DNA of 64,000 nucleotides from Pocillopora verrucosa. Lineage: Eukaryota > Cnidaria > Anthozoa > Scleractinia > Pocilloporidae. Within the stretch, counting starts at the first letter, position 1, and each line of letters opens with the position of its first letter. The translations under genes and the position numbers were made by a program. Under the pieces are notes generated by a model. It saw nothing but the letters and a program-made list of their open reading frames with translations. It made no database searches and was not told where the DNA came from. Positions 25,672 to 39,435 of the stretch are shown here, piece by piece. The DNA lies in assembly GCF_036669915.1 (NCBI RefSeq), contig NC_089314.1, forward strand, positions 4,283,120 to 4,347,119, in the 5' to 3' direction.

Positions 25672-26849
25672 CTGTTTTAGTATAATTGCTGAGATGCTTT
25701 CGAATTCTGTTTTAGACTCGCCTAAGAAAATTCAAAATTGTAAATCTTTTTACCATTGTTTGGATTACTCGTATCAAGATAAGCGGCCAGTTTCCACTGG
25801 AATTTTACAGGTTCATTCATTCCACCTGCAAAAAAAATCATATCTTTCTGTTGTAAACTGTTACGCCAAACTTGTGAGCATCTTTTTTGCGTTTCAGAAT
25901 GATATTTTCTTCCAAAAAAACGTGAGGCAGCCATTTTGAAATTTAGCGCCTTTGTTCTAATAACCTCGTGCGAGGTGATTAAAGCGACATATGACGCAAT
26001 CAGCGACCAATCAAAGTGCGCGTATCTCAATAATCACCGGAGCAGTTCTACTAATGTCACTTCTTGCCAAGGATTTAGTCTGATAAGCCGGTACATTTGA
26101 ATACAGTTAATTAGCAAATAGTAACTTACTGTTATCTTTTTAATTTAGGTGGAATTAAGGTTTTCCAAGGACAACTTACGACGGCACTTTGTAACCATTC
26201 ATTCCAAACAAAATGCTATTTTTTCGCACAATAATTCTAAAACGTCTCGCCGGATACTGTTAGGGGATTAGTCTTAACTATCTTATACAAAGGCGATATT
26301 ACATCGCGAGAAGTTCAATCATCACTACAGCCATTTTAAAATCGCAAAGTTCTATCTCCCAAATAGGATTTTTAGTTAGTTTCAATATTCCTTTGATCCA
26401 GCACTGAGCCTGATTGTTAAAAAAAGAGGAGCCGGAAGTTAAATTCACCCATTTTTTGGAAAAAAGTTTTGAAATCTGATTTGCTTCTCTTTTTCAATAT
26501 TTCGTTCACACATGCATAGGTTGGAGGAAACACAATGCGATTTAGAGCAAGCGATAGAACGAGCCAAGCACACTGCAAGGATTACCGGTGATTTAAAAAT
26601 GGGTTAATTGAAACTAAAATAATTTTGATAATCTTGATTTCTTTGAACAAAATTATGGAAAGAAGCGTTTTAAACTTTGAAATTAAACGCGAAGCCACAT
26701 GTTCATCCTTATTGGTGGCGTAGACACATTTACTTTTGCCAAAGCTCAGTGAAGGAGCATATGTCTGACCAAGAACAACTAACGACAACACAAAATAAAA
26801 ATTACAAGGACAACAAATACAACTACTAACGCTACGATTACTGCTTTTA

Positions 26850-26872
26850 CTATACTACTACTACTATTACTG

Positions 26873-26906
<34 letters not shown>

Positions 26907-26921
26907 GACTACAACTACTAC
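26850..26921. repeat. (ACT)n microsatellite
   Basis: A run of ACT triplets with a few interruptions (ATT, TGC, CG). It lies about 430 bp past the stop codon of receptor 1. Confidence 0.9.
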
Positions 26922-27350
26922 CATTGGTCGCCAAGGGGCTCCTTAGCATTTTCAACATAGTTTGCGATTGAAAATCGATCCTCGGTGAAAGTAGGTCGGC
27001 TAAACGAAAGGTCAGTTTCGTGTGTCTTAGTGTTTTGAGGCATTATGCTACAAGGTTGGTTGCTCGCTGGCAAGAATCCATCAACAGAAAAAAAATCCTT
27101 CTCGGTGAAAAAGCGCATGGTACCTAATTTTCAATGATCAGAACAGTGCCTGCGTTCGAGGGAATAAAATTTGGAACCAAGCAGAACCGTGACACATAAT
27201 CGACAGCTATGCAAATGGCAGATGCTAAATGAATGGCATAGAAATATGTCTTTAGCAGCCAGATTAAAGCAGTTCTTATGCAAACAGAACACATCAAAAG
27301 TCTTTTTTCTTTTGCCGCCATTCTCTGCATTGCCGTGGTCCTCGATCCTA

Positions 27351-28646
27351 CTAAGGTGTGGTGATTGCAGACGTGCTGCTTCTGACAGTTTTAAGTGAGA
27401 AGTGTTCCAACAATGAAATCTGCGACGTTGCACTCGGAATCGCCGATTCCGACGTCTTAAAAGTTTTATTTATGTAAAAAGCGGGCATCTGATTATGGGA
27501 TAGCTGAGTAGGTTGCCATGAACGTGACAAAAAATTAAAGGGACAAGGTAGTCGGCGAGGTGTTAGTTCCTTCAGTGCCTTGCGGAAGTTTTTGTTGACC
27601 AGTGAATAGATCACAGGATTTGCAGACGAATTGATCGCAACAAATAACACAAGGACGAATATGGTATCATTATAGTATCTATGATTGACGACCATCGGCC
27701 AGGAAGCAAGTACAATACGCATCGCATTTAAAGGAAGCATGGTTATGGCAAACATCAAAACTAAAGGCGTTAAGACTTTCCTCACTCGTTTGTTCTGCTG
27801 AAGTCGCTCTGCCTCAACTCTGGACCAACGTAAAACTTTATCACTTGATTGTGAATCGCCGTTTTGTTTCATTTTCATGTCCTTCAGAAATTTGGTGCTG
27901 CGAGAAATTCTGCGTGCTATCCCAATATAAGTCAGTGCTATCACAGAAAGTGGCAATATATAAGAGAGCAACGTTAAAGCAGCGATATACGTGCGCAATA
28001 AAATACGCGTTTTATCCCAGTGAGGCCAAACTGGACCACAATACTTCATTTGGTCGTTCTCCAGATATCTGTAAACAATGTTGAGTGGAATAGAAAAGAA
28101 GCAGTACGACGTCACCCACACAAACCCGACTACGATTTTATCCGTTCTTAGGGAAGTGTTTTTTTCGTCACTGCGTTTGGCTTGAAGAGCGAGGACCTTT
28201 CTATATCTTTGAATGGCAATAATTGCAATAAACCATATAGATGATCCGATGGTTGCGTCAGTGAAAGGACACAGGAGCAGGCAAAAAAATTTTCCAAGAG
28301 GCCATTTAAATGGAAGTTTCTGTTTGATTATTCCTATAGGCAATGCTAACAACAGGTAGCTGAGATCTGCAATGGCCAAGTTAAGAAGATAGAGATCCAC
28401 TCCTGTTTTCTTGCCCATTTTACTAATGATGATTGTCACGAAGACGTTACCCACTACACCGAACAAAGCAATTAACAATTCTACACTTAGTTTTAACACC
28501 TCTTTGAGGGGCATATCTGCCTCTTCCAGCCTTGCCGTAGTATAATTTTCGAGGGTATGTGTCTGAGCAGAGCTTGTTACATTTGAGTTATATGTTGTGC
28601 TTCCACAATGTGTTGTAGAGCAATTCTGTAAAAGTTCGGTCGACAT
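27351..28646 (-). CDS. Class A (rhodopsin-family) GPCR, receptor 1 of a three-gene family
   Basis: A 431-residue intronless frame starting at ATG 28646. The N-terminus has three N-glycosylation sequons (NCS, NVT, NYT). Seven helices fit: helix 1 about 51-76 with GNV, helix 2 about 85-108 with NLAIADL, Cys122 at the top of helix 3, QRY at 146-148 in place of DRY, Trp176 in helix 4, Cys203 in loop 2 (CGPVWP), helix 6 about 291-313 and NPVIY at 343-347. Cys122-Cys203 should form the conserved disulfide. The helix 6 switch reads FAITMLP, with Met303 where Trp is usual. The 75-residue tail is rich in Ser and Thr. These features fit an orphan peptide-receptor-like protein of the plasma membrane; the ligand cannot be told. 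It has paralogs at 42882-43889 and 49596-50678 on the same strand. Confidence 0.93.
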   Translation of the reverse strand: MSTELLQNCSTTHCGSTTYNSNVTSSAQTHTLENYTTARLEEADMPLKEVLKLSVELLIALFGVVGNVFVTIIISKMGKKTGVDLYLLNLAIADLSYLLLALPIGIIKQKLPFKWPLGKFFCLLLCPFTDATIGSSIWFIAIIAIQRYRKVLALQAKRSDEKNTSLRTDKIVVGFVWVTSYCFFSIPLNIVYRYLENDQMKYCGPVWPHWDKTRILLRTYIAALTLLSYILPLSVIALTYIGIARRISRSTKFLKDMKMKQNGDSQSSDKVLRWSRVEAERLQQNKRVRKVLTPLVLMFAITMLPLNAMRIVLASWPMVVNHRYYNDTIFVLVLFVAINSSANPVIYSLVNKNFRKALKELTPRRLPCPFNFLSRSWQPTQLSHNQMPAFYINKTFKTSESAIPSATSQISLLEHFSLKTVRSSTSAITTP

Positions 28647-31600
28647 GTTCCTACGCCCTTACCTTGTGAGACTTTAAAACGAGACTATTACCTGTGCCTT
28701 TCCTCGAGTGAGAGTTGGAGAGATGTCGGTGTGCGTTTCGTACGCCCTTTGGTGAACTTCAATTAATCTCTTGGGAAGATTTGGAAACTCCTCGTACTCG
28801 CTTCCTTCTGCGAGGGATTGAAGATAGATAGCGTTATCAAAACGACAACAAGCTTTATACCTGATGAATTCAAATTATGATCATAGAGCTTTCAAAAGAG
28901 CCATCTGGAGCAGCTTTCCAACAGAGCTGAACCCTTTCATGTGGTTTATTCCGTTTATGAAACACCAAAAAAGAAGAAAAAGTAAAGATTGACATCTCTG
29001 AAATAGCCGAGCATCCTTTTAGATGTTCCTTTCATAGAGCCCTCGGGGTTTATCAATATGGTGTCCCCAACTGTTTCGCTGTTAATTGGAAAAAGCTAAA
29101 ACATAGAATGATGATATAAAAGGCTTCATCATTTAGCTGATACGTTTCTACGTCTGTACAGGGCAATATCCGTTGATATAGTGGTATCTTTGATATTCTG
29201 CGTCGAACATTATTAGCTACTGACATTTTACGAAAAAAAAAGGTAAAAAGAAAAACTTAATCCAAAAGGAAAAGATATCGATCGAAAAAGGTGTTCTGCT
29301 TTCAACCAGCGTGCAATTCAACAGATGTTCATAAGCTGTTAGCGGTGGCTCGATATTTCTAAAGCCACTCGAAGATTGGACGTGCTTCGTAATTAACGTA
29401 AAAAATGATAGAAATAAACTGTTATAGACAACTGTTAGATACCATGGGGTATCTAGCACGACAAATGATAACTAGATGTACATTAGGAAATCACCTTAAT
29501 TGCTCAAACAATGCGGCCTTTGACTAAAAATGTAGGTTCAAGGGGTGATATTGCTTTCATACATCACTTCAACGTTTTTCTTCAGTCATACCTGATGCAA
29601 ATAGATCTGACCAAATGAATCCGGTTAAGTTTGCCTTTTGTAAGAACCAGAGCAATTCGTAATAATAAGTATTGCATGAATCAAAAATTAAAATTTCATC
29701 CTGTTGAAATGAAACCAATCGACTATCTAAGCGAAATGAAAATAATGCGAGTAAAAAAAAAAAAGGTAGACAGAGGAAGTACTTTTCCCATCAAACTAGC
29801 GGCTTTTTAAGTTAATAAAACTAAAATGAAATATTGGCTTATTTCAGGAAGGAAGTCAAGGCGCGTTAATTGCACAGATTTCCGTATGCAAATTTCTTGT
29901 GGTTGAAAACGCCATTCTGAGGTTGTCCTCTACGAATTTTGAAAAATATGAAAAGAAAGCTCAACTGCACCAGAAAATGCATTTTTGATTTTGTGGCCAA
30001 ACTGAATGCTAAGAGAAATTTAGGAGATTTTCCATATGGGAACATGTATATGTAATTGAAATAGGAAAATGTAAACATCAATCTTATCTCGAAGACCTCA
30101 AGAAAACTGGACAAAACAGAACAGAACAATATTCGCTGTGATAGACTTTTTGATCTGTGTGATTTTTCTTTTCTCTTTTTCGGGAAAAATGATGAAAAAA
30201 ATACATTGGCTGTGAAAGTGTAGTTTCTAAAAATTTAATGTTCCTTTTCATGTCGGATTCAAACACAACAGGCGCCAACCCAACATGAGTTTGCAATTTG
30301 AGTTTTGAAAGGATATTAGGTAAATTTAGCGGAATCCTGTTTGAATTAATGTGATGGTAAAAGTGCCGTGTAAATCGGAAACTTTGATTGTATCAAGTAT
30401 AAGTAAAACAAGACAAATAGAAATTAAAAAACCTCGCTGACCTCACGCAACACAAATGTTGTTAACAACATCTCATTTGCATTTTAAACTTAATTATAAA
30501 ATATCATTATCGATGGAATATTCACTTTTCCAATTTCAAAGGCACGATAAATTAAAGTTTAACCACGGGTAAAAAAGCTATTTTTTAAACCTTAAATGAA
30601 TATCAGCATGTTCGTTATTGAATTTGCAAAGCTCACGTTCAATGTGCGTCAAATACTAAAAGGGGATTTTTTGTACTGAAAGTGCCTAAGTTACTGATCT
30701 CAGCCAATGAGAATTGCTTATTTATTTTGAATGTCTATGTAAATCAGTAAGCTTTAAACGATGATCATTGAGAATCCCTTGATTTTGAGCATTGTTTGAA
30801 AGAAATCTTGTCGAGGCATTTGCGAGAAAAATATTTTGAATCCAAGTTGGCTAAAAAACAGAAAACGGTTTCCATGACATGAAGTCTCATTGACCAATAG
30901 CATTTTTGGAAATTTTAGAATGTTTCACATGATACAAAAAATATATTCTGGTGTGTAAATTCATTTAAGATGTAGAATGTAGATCAAGTCTCCCATATCT
31001 CCCAAGATCACCAAGCGAAAACAAGAAAACACTGGAAGTAGACGTTTGCTGCAAGTAGTTTGTTACAAAATTTGTTTCCCACAATTTTTTTTTCTTTTTT
31101 TTTTTTTACTGCAACAAGATATCCCAAGGTCTTCAGAGTCTCTTTCATTGGCATTTAAAGTAGTCCATATGATTAAAATTGTTTCAACGTTTTCTCTTTG
31201 AAACATGGGTGAGGTTAAGCGCGACATTTACGGAAAACAGGAAAAAGCAAAATGACCTCCTGACCAATTTTTCCCGCTATTTTTGAAGTTTGCTGTTTGT
31301 TCTATGCTGTTTTCAACGTGAAGGAAGGAGCCTTCACCTTTATGAAGACATGAGTAAAATGTTTATTATTTTATGCTTTTGTAAAGCATTATAAATCGTG
31401 TGCTTCGGAGTGAAGCTTATTTATTCCTTTTTTGAGGTTAAACAACTGTTTTGTATTGACTTAATTATCTGAAAAAATGAAAAAAACTTCAGCGCCGTGA
31501 GCTTCGCACTGCTCTTTGTTTGTAAAGTGCGTTCCAAGTTCGTGCCGTAATTGTAAAGTAAGATAGTTTGAAGACGTTGCAAGGAAATTATTAGAAATCC

Positions 31601-34600
31601 TTTTAAAATGGAAGGATAGTATATTACTTGTGCAGTCTTGTTTTGTAGGATAGGTTTTTCGTTTCCGAAGGCCGCCTAAAGCAAGATGAAAACTGAATTT
31701 GCTTATTTTATTAGGTAAAAACCGCTCGTACTTCGAATTTTGAAACTTTTAGAAATTTCTCCTTTAAAACAATTCGTTGGAAACATTCTTTTTTTTTCCT
31801 GAATTTGTTATGGGACCGTCCATCGATTCTCGATATCCTCAGAAATACGCTCTGAAGTGCAAGAAGTGAAAAACGCCAAACGTGAAAAGTCAAGTAGCCG
31901 TTTCCTGTTTACCGTAAACATCATGCTGAACTTCTCTGTTTGCAGCATGTCTCGTGATGACAAGTACAACTGTTGTACTTTGTTTTTCATTTATTGTTTT
32001 CTGTCATTTTCGGTTTTTCTTGTTGTTGATGTTGTTTTTTTTAATCTTTTTTCGCTGATTTGAAACAAAAAGTGTTGAACGTAGAAAATACGAAGCCAAA
32101 AACTTTTTTTCACTCGCGATCAATATAACAAGTAAGCCTACACACGAAAGCATTGCAAAAGATTGTCTTCAGAGCCCACTAGAATTGCTCCACGCCTGAT
32201 TATTATGCATACACGTTAGAATCAACATATATTTTTTGTTGGTGTTTTCCAATTAAACTTATAGTTTTGAAATACATTTCTTTGAGAACCGACATTTCAT
32301 AAAAAGCCCATCAGTAATATTTTAGTTAAAGCTGATCCGGATGTCCCCCAAGAAATTTTCTTGAATATTGATGTTGTATTTTTCTGTCTAGTCTCTCACA
32401 CTAAACGTCAACAATAAAGGCAGCTTTTAATTTTGATTACTTGTTTAGATAAGAATGCTTCCAATTTTTTCATTCCGTTGAAAATTTTTGGAACTTGTAA
32501 ACTTTCCCACCCCTGAGGTCAATTTGCAATTTTGTCACTATGCCTCGAAAGCTTTCACAGAAATGTTTCATCAAACGCTTTGTCTTGGAACAGTATTAAT
32601 GATTGAAGGCAATTAAAGAGACCCTGTGTTCGTAATTTTAAACGCAAGAGACGTCAAAACTTAAGAGATTGATGGGGGCGGAAAGTCGAGGAAAGCGTCA
32701 TGCGCTTTATGCTAATAATTTCTTTGCGATAAAAAAAATAGAGTTACACTCGAAACAAAGTATGTATTCTACTAATTACTTTCCTTTTGGAAAGAAACAC
32801 ATTCTAAGGATTTCCTCTCGAAATAAGCTTAAATCAAACTATGATACCTTGAAAATAAGTAATCACGTATTGATTGCATCGCGGAATGATTTCAAATATT
32901 GGAAAAGGAACGGCGAAAAAAGTGAAGGTTAGATTTTAAAATGTAATATCAATTCTGTTCCCACTTTCGAGACCTTTTCAATGATCTAACATCTTACTGT
33001 AGTATTTGGTGAAGAATCACACAGTAGAAAATGAGTATAACATGTTATATTACCGTCAGTTCTTCACAGAAATGTTATTTAAGAGGGCATTTCATATAAA
33101 TCACTTCCGAAATGTTTGCCTTCATGATTCCCTTTTTAAAGCGCAACTTGAAAAAGAAACTGTATTTGTGTGAGAGACTAATTATGAAGATGCACCAGAG
33201 CAAAAGGTGAAATTTCAATGCAACTTTAATCGTATCTTACAAATATTTCAAATCCGATATGATTCCTAATGCACACAAATTACAACATCGATTCAAAGTT
33301 ACCTTCCTAGGCCAGTCACACTGAAGATGTTGAAGATCTAGACGGTGCATCCGTGAAGAAATTCACAGCTGTCCAAGAATAGAAGGTAAAACTCGTTAAA
33401 ATCCCTTGATCCATGATGCGACCTTTCGCCTTCTAGTGCTGAGAATTAGCCTTTCTCTGCAAAAAAAATTAAGCATTATTGCATGTGCTTGTGATTCGAT
33501 GAAATCACCCAAAAGGTAGATGACGAGGTTGATAACTGAGTATTTCCGCCGCCGAAATTGAATGAAAAATTGATGTCATGAATACCAACTGACAGTCGAT
33601 ACAATTGACACTAAAATCCTGTCATAGACGGAAAACAAAGCGGGCGTTTTGATATATTTCTCTTTGGAGTTATTTGAAAGGCAAAAATTACATGAAAATC
33701 AATTTTTTTTGGTGAATTTCTACTCTTTGTTTACAAAAATCAGGCAATATAGTCTAAACAACGATCAAAAGATAGATTTTATCTGAAGAAAAACTTCAAT
33801 TTAAGGATGCTTTAGTAGACGGTAAGTACCATCACTTACAGATCAATAAAAATGCCAAATATTCCCTCTGAGAGATATGCATATGTATCTGAATATAAAG
33901 TCGTCGCTTTGAAGATAAGTTAGTTTTATTTAAGATGATCGGCAGAGTTATTCCTTCTTGCTCGTTCGTAAACGGTTATGGCTGCTCATTGGTGAGGCCC
34001 AATGAAAGCAAATTACTATTGTTTTCCTTACAATAAAATCTATTTTGAAATCAAGTACAACCTTTTCCTTTCCTGATAATCCCTATTCCTAAGCCGTCTA
34101 GGGGCAAAATCACTAATGGAAAACAAAGATGATCAGAAATGTTAAAAAAACCAGTTAAAAAGCAGTATCATATTGGATTGTGAATCCGGCTCTGACATGA
34201 CTATCTTTAATAAAGCTTGGTCAGACAGTAAGAAGAAGAAAATCACAAAGTAAACACCTTTCAATTTCTTCTTTGTGTTTGATTACAAAATATGGCAGGA
34301 GAGCATTCGATCAATATACAATCGCGTGTGAAGTTGAAATGATAAGGCAATATCTTCAGCGGATATTATGTCGAGTTCAAAGTCTGCCTAGTTTTCCTCC
34401 CCCTCGTCCGTGTAATGTTCTGAAACTATTGCAAACTCAGCAAGAAATGTTTTTTTTACAGATTATCTAAAAACGTATAACAAGGAAGTTATCAAATTTT
34501 GTTTTCGCTTTATTTCATGAATTATCAAACTTCGTCACCGAATATATCTGACTCAGCCTTCGCCCTCAATGGATAGTTTAGACCTCGATTTTGATACTTC

Positions 34601-37600
34601 ATGCTATCACGTTCAAACTCATCCAAAAATTTCTTATTTTTGCCAAAGCAGGGTAATTGGAAGAATTCAAAATACTAAAATTAGTAAACAACTGCCATAA
34701 AAGTTACAAAGCGTGATTGACAAACCAGAAGCTACAGCATGAACAGAGCATGTGCTACAACCTCCCAGAGACGAAAAAAAATGTACGAATACTGATATTT
34801 CATTACTTTAAAGGGAGGAATAATTTGATTATTTATTCACTCGTAATTGCATGCTTTAATTTTTTTTATTATTATTTTTAGAAAAGATAATTTTTAAAAA
34901 AAACCTCTTCTTCCCGACTTGAAAGTCTGGTCATTAACGCAAACCCAGAAATTAAATACTACTCAGATCTTAGATATTTCTTTTTTCCTTTAGTACGTCG
35001 GGAGTAGGGGGTGGGTGGGAAGGGGGGGAGATTGGCTTGCCAGTTGATAAGATAGATTCTAAATTTTTCACGATTCAAATAAGATAAATTAACAACAAGG
35101 AACCGAATGCATGAGTTGTTTCTAATTAACGTTAAAATAATTTGAATATAAGGTAACAAAGGTTTACAAAAGCATGAAAAAAAAAGAAATAATTAAGTCA
35201 AGACATAATGATAAAAGAAAAAAAAACAAGGAAGAGGCGGTAAGGATGAACAAGATTAACATAAAATGCAAATAACAGGGTACATGTTACTATAAGACGC
35301 ACAAACCTTGACGATGTTTCTTCAAATCAACGGTGAAAATTTGATTACGGCACTAATGCTGAACCTTTTTTGATCCCTGCACTGAATCTGGTTAACTGAC
35401 GTCTCGTTCGCTACATCTGAGTAACCTTTCGATATGGATCTTTTTTCTCTCGTTATTGATTATAAAAGGATTGCATCAGGGAAGTTCGAAGGCGAACAGA
35501 GAAATGACAAATAGGAGTCGTAAAACGAAAAATGTCTTTGTCAATTTGGCGATGGATTGATCATTATTTTGACCCAAGGAAGACCAGTGTGCAACGTATC
35601 AATCGATAAGTTGAGCAAACATTTTCAGATTTATCGCTTTTCGATTAAATGTACTCTAAATTTAACTATGGCAAAGCGTTTCCGTTTAGAATATTTGTTT
35701 GATCCACTTTTTATTTTCGTGACCCACCCAAAACTTCGTTTTTAGCAAGAGTAAGATCGAGACCTAACAAACAATATCTTATTATCAGAAGCTGATGGCT
35801 TTAAATTTTCCGTCGTAGGCTAGATCCGGCTCTCTTTGAAGAAAAGCAATGGCCTTTTCCATGTCTCCCAGCTGACGTCATAACGCAAACTAAGGATCGT
35901 TTACAGTACATCATAAAACACTTTTAGGTGACAAAGTCTGACAGTCTTATTTGACTACGTATGATGATGCGCTAATTTTAACGATTCTTCGTTTGAATTA
36001 CAACTGAGCTCAGCGACAGTTTTGTTTGGCTAAACTTTTCAACACATACTTTGCCCTGCGGAAATAAAAACAGTTAAAATCTAAACTACAGCAAATCAAG
36101 TTTTCACTGTAATCGCCGGATTTCTAGTATCTTCCTCTCCTTAAAATAATACGTCTCGATATACATCGGAAACAAAATATGGCGTCAGTAATAGATATGA
36201 TAGACGTATACGGTTACAGAGGAAGTTTTATTCGAATGCACGGTGAAAATAGTTAAAGGTTCCTCATTTTTCAACCGCAGAATATAATCTGAGTGAGAAA
36301 AGCATTCATTTTCACTGGATTTTTTGATAAATTTATCAAAAGAAAAAAAACTTCATCATCCCTTGAAGGTGAAACTTCTCCTAGTTTGTACCTTATTGTG
36401 ATCTCAGTTTTCAGTCACAGGATCATGTAAGAACACAATAATCAGTGCTGAGTATAAAGAGAGCTCACTCACCTTCATTAGTCGGTAGTTCTGAATAAGC
36501 AATTCCCGTAAAAAGCCATTGAGTTTCACAAAATTTGTATATACTTAAGAAACACCATTTGATTTGGCAATTCATTTGTCCAAACTGCACAATAAATTTT
36601 ATTATAATGTAGGAGATAGAAAATTGATCTTTAGAAAACAATGACTTTTTACGCGCTAATGGCGCTTGAAAATGTCCTTCCGCTGAAGGCGTGTGTGCAG
36701 GAAATATAATAGTGGTAGCAGTAGCGGTAATGACAACAATTTTTAATAGAAATAATAATAATCTTGATAATAAGAATAATAAGCCAATTTTTCTTAGTGC
36801 AAAGAAAGAAAACACTTCTGAGATTTCTGAATGAACCAGCTTCTAACCCCACCTCCTACCATAAATTATGTTTGAAAATCCGACGGCGAAACTTGAAATG
36901 AAAAAACTCAAGCTACATTATACCCAAATAGTACTTATTACCATCACTTTTCTCACGTTACTGCCAAGAATGATTAATGATAAGGAAATGTTGCTTTTAA
37001 GTCACGATACTAATCTTTGACTTGGTTTATGGGATATTTTAAAAAAAATCACACTTACTACCAGTTTATCGGCTGATAAACCAAGCAGGATCCTGGTAGA
37101 ACAAGAGGGAAGTTTGAAAACCATTAGGAGCAGCCGATTTGTTTACAAACTTTTCTCGTATTCTCCCAACATTTCAAGTAGTTTATCACCAGAAACCGAT
37201 CTAAAGTGTGGCGTATTGCTCTCATGACATAAATTTGAGGGAAGTTTGTCAGACAGAATGATAATTTTATCTTCTTTTACGGTCAAGTCGCTGATTCTCG
37301 TGAAACCCATGCCATCAAAAGTGCAATAAACCAATCAAAGCTTCGGAATCTAAATTACATACCCGCCAGGAGAGCGAATGTCAGTTCTAAAATTTTAACT
37401 AGTGAGATTTATCAAATGAAAGCTGAAATCACGGACAGCAAACGGAATTCACGTAAATCTTGAGAGCGCATTCACTTTGCAAGTGGTTTTCTTATAAATA
37501 TCTAAATTAAAATCTAATTAGTTTGTGGCTAGAATGTTCGTGAAGCAAAAACATGCCAGCTTTTCCTTCTCGGAACGTAGTTTGGGGAATTCTTGTCGAG

Positions 37601-37974
37601 AATTTCTGAAGCTCTTTCGCTTTAACCGCGCCGTGATAAATAAAGGCTTAACAGACCAACCAGTTAGTTAAACTGCATTTTAACTAGAAAATTTGATAAT
37701 GTTAGAAAAATAAAACGTTTGTCGTTATTTTTGACGTTTAAAGCGTCCTCTTCATTTCCTCCAAACCAAATGCTTTCACAAGTTAAAACCTGGGAATTCG
37801 CCCCTTGTGGTGCCATTTCTCAGAACGGGATGATGTTTCAGTTTTTAAGAGTTTACAGGCAAATAAACAAAAGATTTGTGACCAATCAGAGCGCGTCATG
37901 TTAAAATTCATTTTATAACATAGCGCGCGTGCTTGCTCTATATAAGTCCTATTGAGCCGCTATGAACAAAATCT

Positions 37975-38002
37975 TTATTTACGCACGCCCGTGCGTAAAT
38001 AA
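37975..38002. repeat. Perfect 13-bp palindrome around TTACGCACG
   Basis: Arms TTATTTACGCACG (37975-37987) and its exact reverse complement (37990-38002) flank a 2-bp spacer. The region just upstream (GACCAATCAGAGCGCG near 37880) resembles ends of short non-autonomous elements, so this may be the tip of a larger foldback. Confidence 0.75.
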
Positions 38003-38446
38003 GATGACGTGAGCATTTGTTTTACTGGTATACCTGTGGTAGCCCAGTCATAAAATGCCTTTGTTTTTTTGTCTTTTTTTTTTTCCTCCGCCACAAAACG
38101 GAAAAAATTGCGCAATAGTACCCAGTGGTCGTTGGGCCCTCAGCACCATGATAACTAACTGCGATCCAATGAGGTGTTCACATGCTGATCACGCGTGTTA
38201 TCTTGATGATGATTGACGTTGTCATGCACGGACAGGGCCGGGTCACATGACGAACACGAGATTTTTGCTAATAAAACTCTTTTGTCGGTCGTTTTGTATT
38301 TCAACGTGTTTGGATTACGATCACCTGGAGCATTATAGCGTAAACGCTCAAAACACTTACAGACGCATACACAAGTCGTATTGTTCGCGGCCAATCCACA
38401 CTAAAATATGTTATTGAGCGGTAATTTTGGAACGGATTGAGTCGCG

Positions 38447-38500
38447 AACGCTTGAAAGCCATGAAAGCCTTGAATGCCTTGTATGCCAAGTATGCCAGTG
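38447..38500. repeat. Degenerate 9-bp tandem repeat
   Basis: Units of the type TTGAATGCC / TTGTATGCC / AAGTATGCC / ATGAAAGCC follow one another. A minor low-complexity tract. Confidence 0.6.
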
Positions 38501-39360
38501 TCTTAGTTGAAAAACGTACACTTGTTGTAAAAAGCAAAATCTGAAATCTGAAACCAAACTGCATATACTTTATGCAATCTATTGAACAACACTACTACCG
38601 TGAGACTGCAGAAGAAAACTTTAATGGATGCAAACTGCTTGTGAAGAAAGACACCATGTTGGATTCACTTCATGCCAGGGAACGTAGCTAAGATAACAGT
38701 GCGAATGGTATTAATTTCGCGATCAGAAAGGTGGCTCTTATGTTGGTTTTCATTGTAGTTATATGGATATTTTTTTTAATAAATACATGAGTATTGTACG
38801 CAATTGTCTTGTCACAGGCGGCCCAAGCTCACGTCTCGAGAAAAAGCCAACGATTAATTCATGAACGCGTCACGCGTTGTGTGACTCGGTGTTCAGTTAC
38901 GAGAGGAACCGTTGAATATTTGAACACGTTATAGGGAATAGTATAGGGAACGAAATATGGCCGATTTACAACGATAAATATTTCGAAACATGAACATTTT
39001 TTTCGTAAAATCAATAAAACTTTCTTTTTTTCTATCCGTTGTAGTTTCTGGCGATTTCTGCCGTTTAAGCGAGCTTTACCATCACTGTTATTCACGTCAT
39101 CTACTTTTATTGCGTTGGTAAAATCTGTACAGACATCACACCAACCAAATCGCGCGCAAAGTAGGAAGACTATATTGAAGGCTTGAAATTATATTACGAT
39201 CGATTTTCATCGAGAAATGGACCAGGAATATTCCACAATAGTGCAAATAATTGTGAAAGCTGATCGCGGAAAAGCGATTGGCTGACGCTCGGTAAGCTGT
39301 AAGATGACATGTTATTATATACCAGACGTAAAAACTCTTCAGATTCTTAGTCTGATTTTG

Positions 39361-39435
39361 TATATTTTGTATCCAGTCTGAAGTCTGCAGTCTATATTTT
39401 GTATCCAGTCTGCAGTCTGCTGTCTGCATTTTGTA
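39361..39435. repeat. 32-bp direct repeat, about 2.3 copies
   Basis: TATATTTTGTATCCAGTCTG is followed by AAGTCTGCAGTC, then repeated with GCAGTCTGCTGTC and a partial third unit ending CATTTTGTAC. Confidence 0.75.

Larger units (their letters stand above)
15600..27350. other. Large intergenic stretch between SOX and receptor 1
   Basis: Nearly 12 kb without a credible coding exon on either strand; frames are short and motif-free. It includes a T-rich tract at 22341-22384, the foldback at 25577-25671 and an ACT microsatellite at 26850-26921. Part of it could hold SOX regulatory DNA, but I see no specific element that proves this. Confidence 0.45.
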
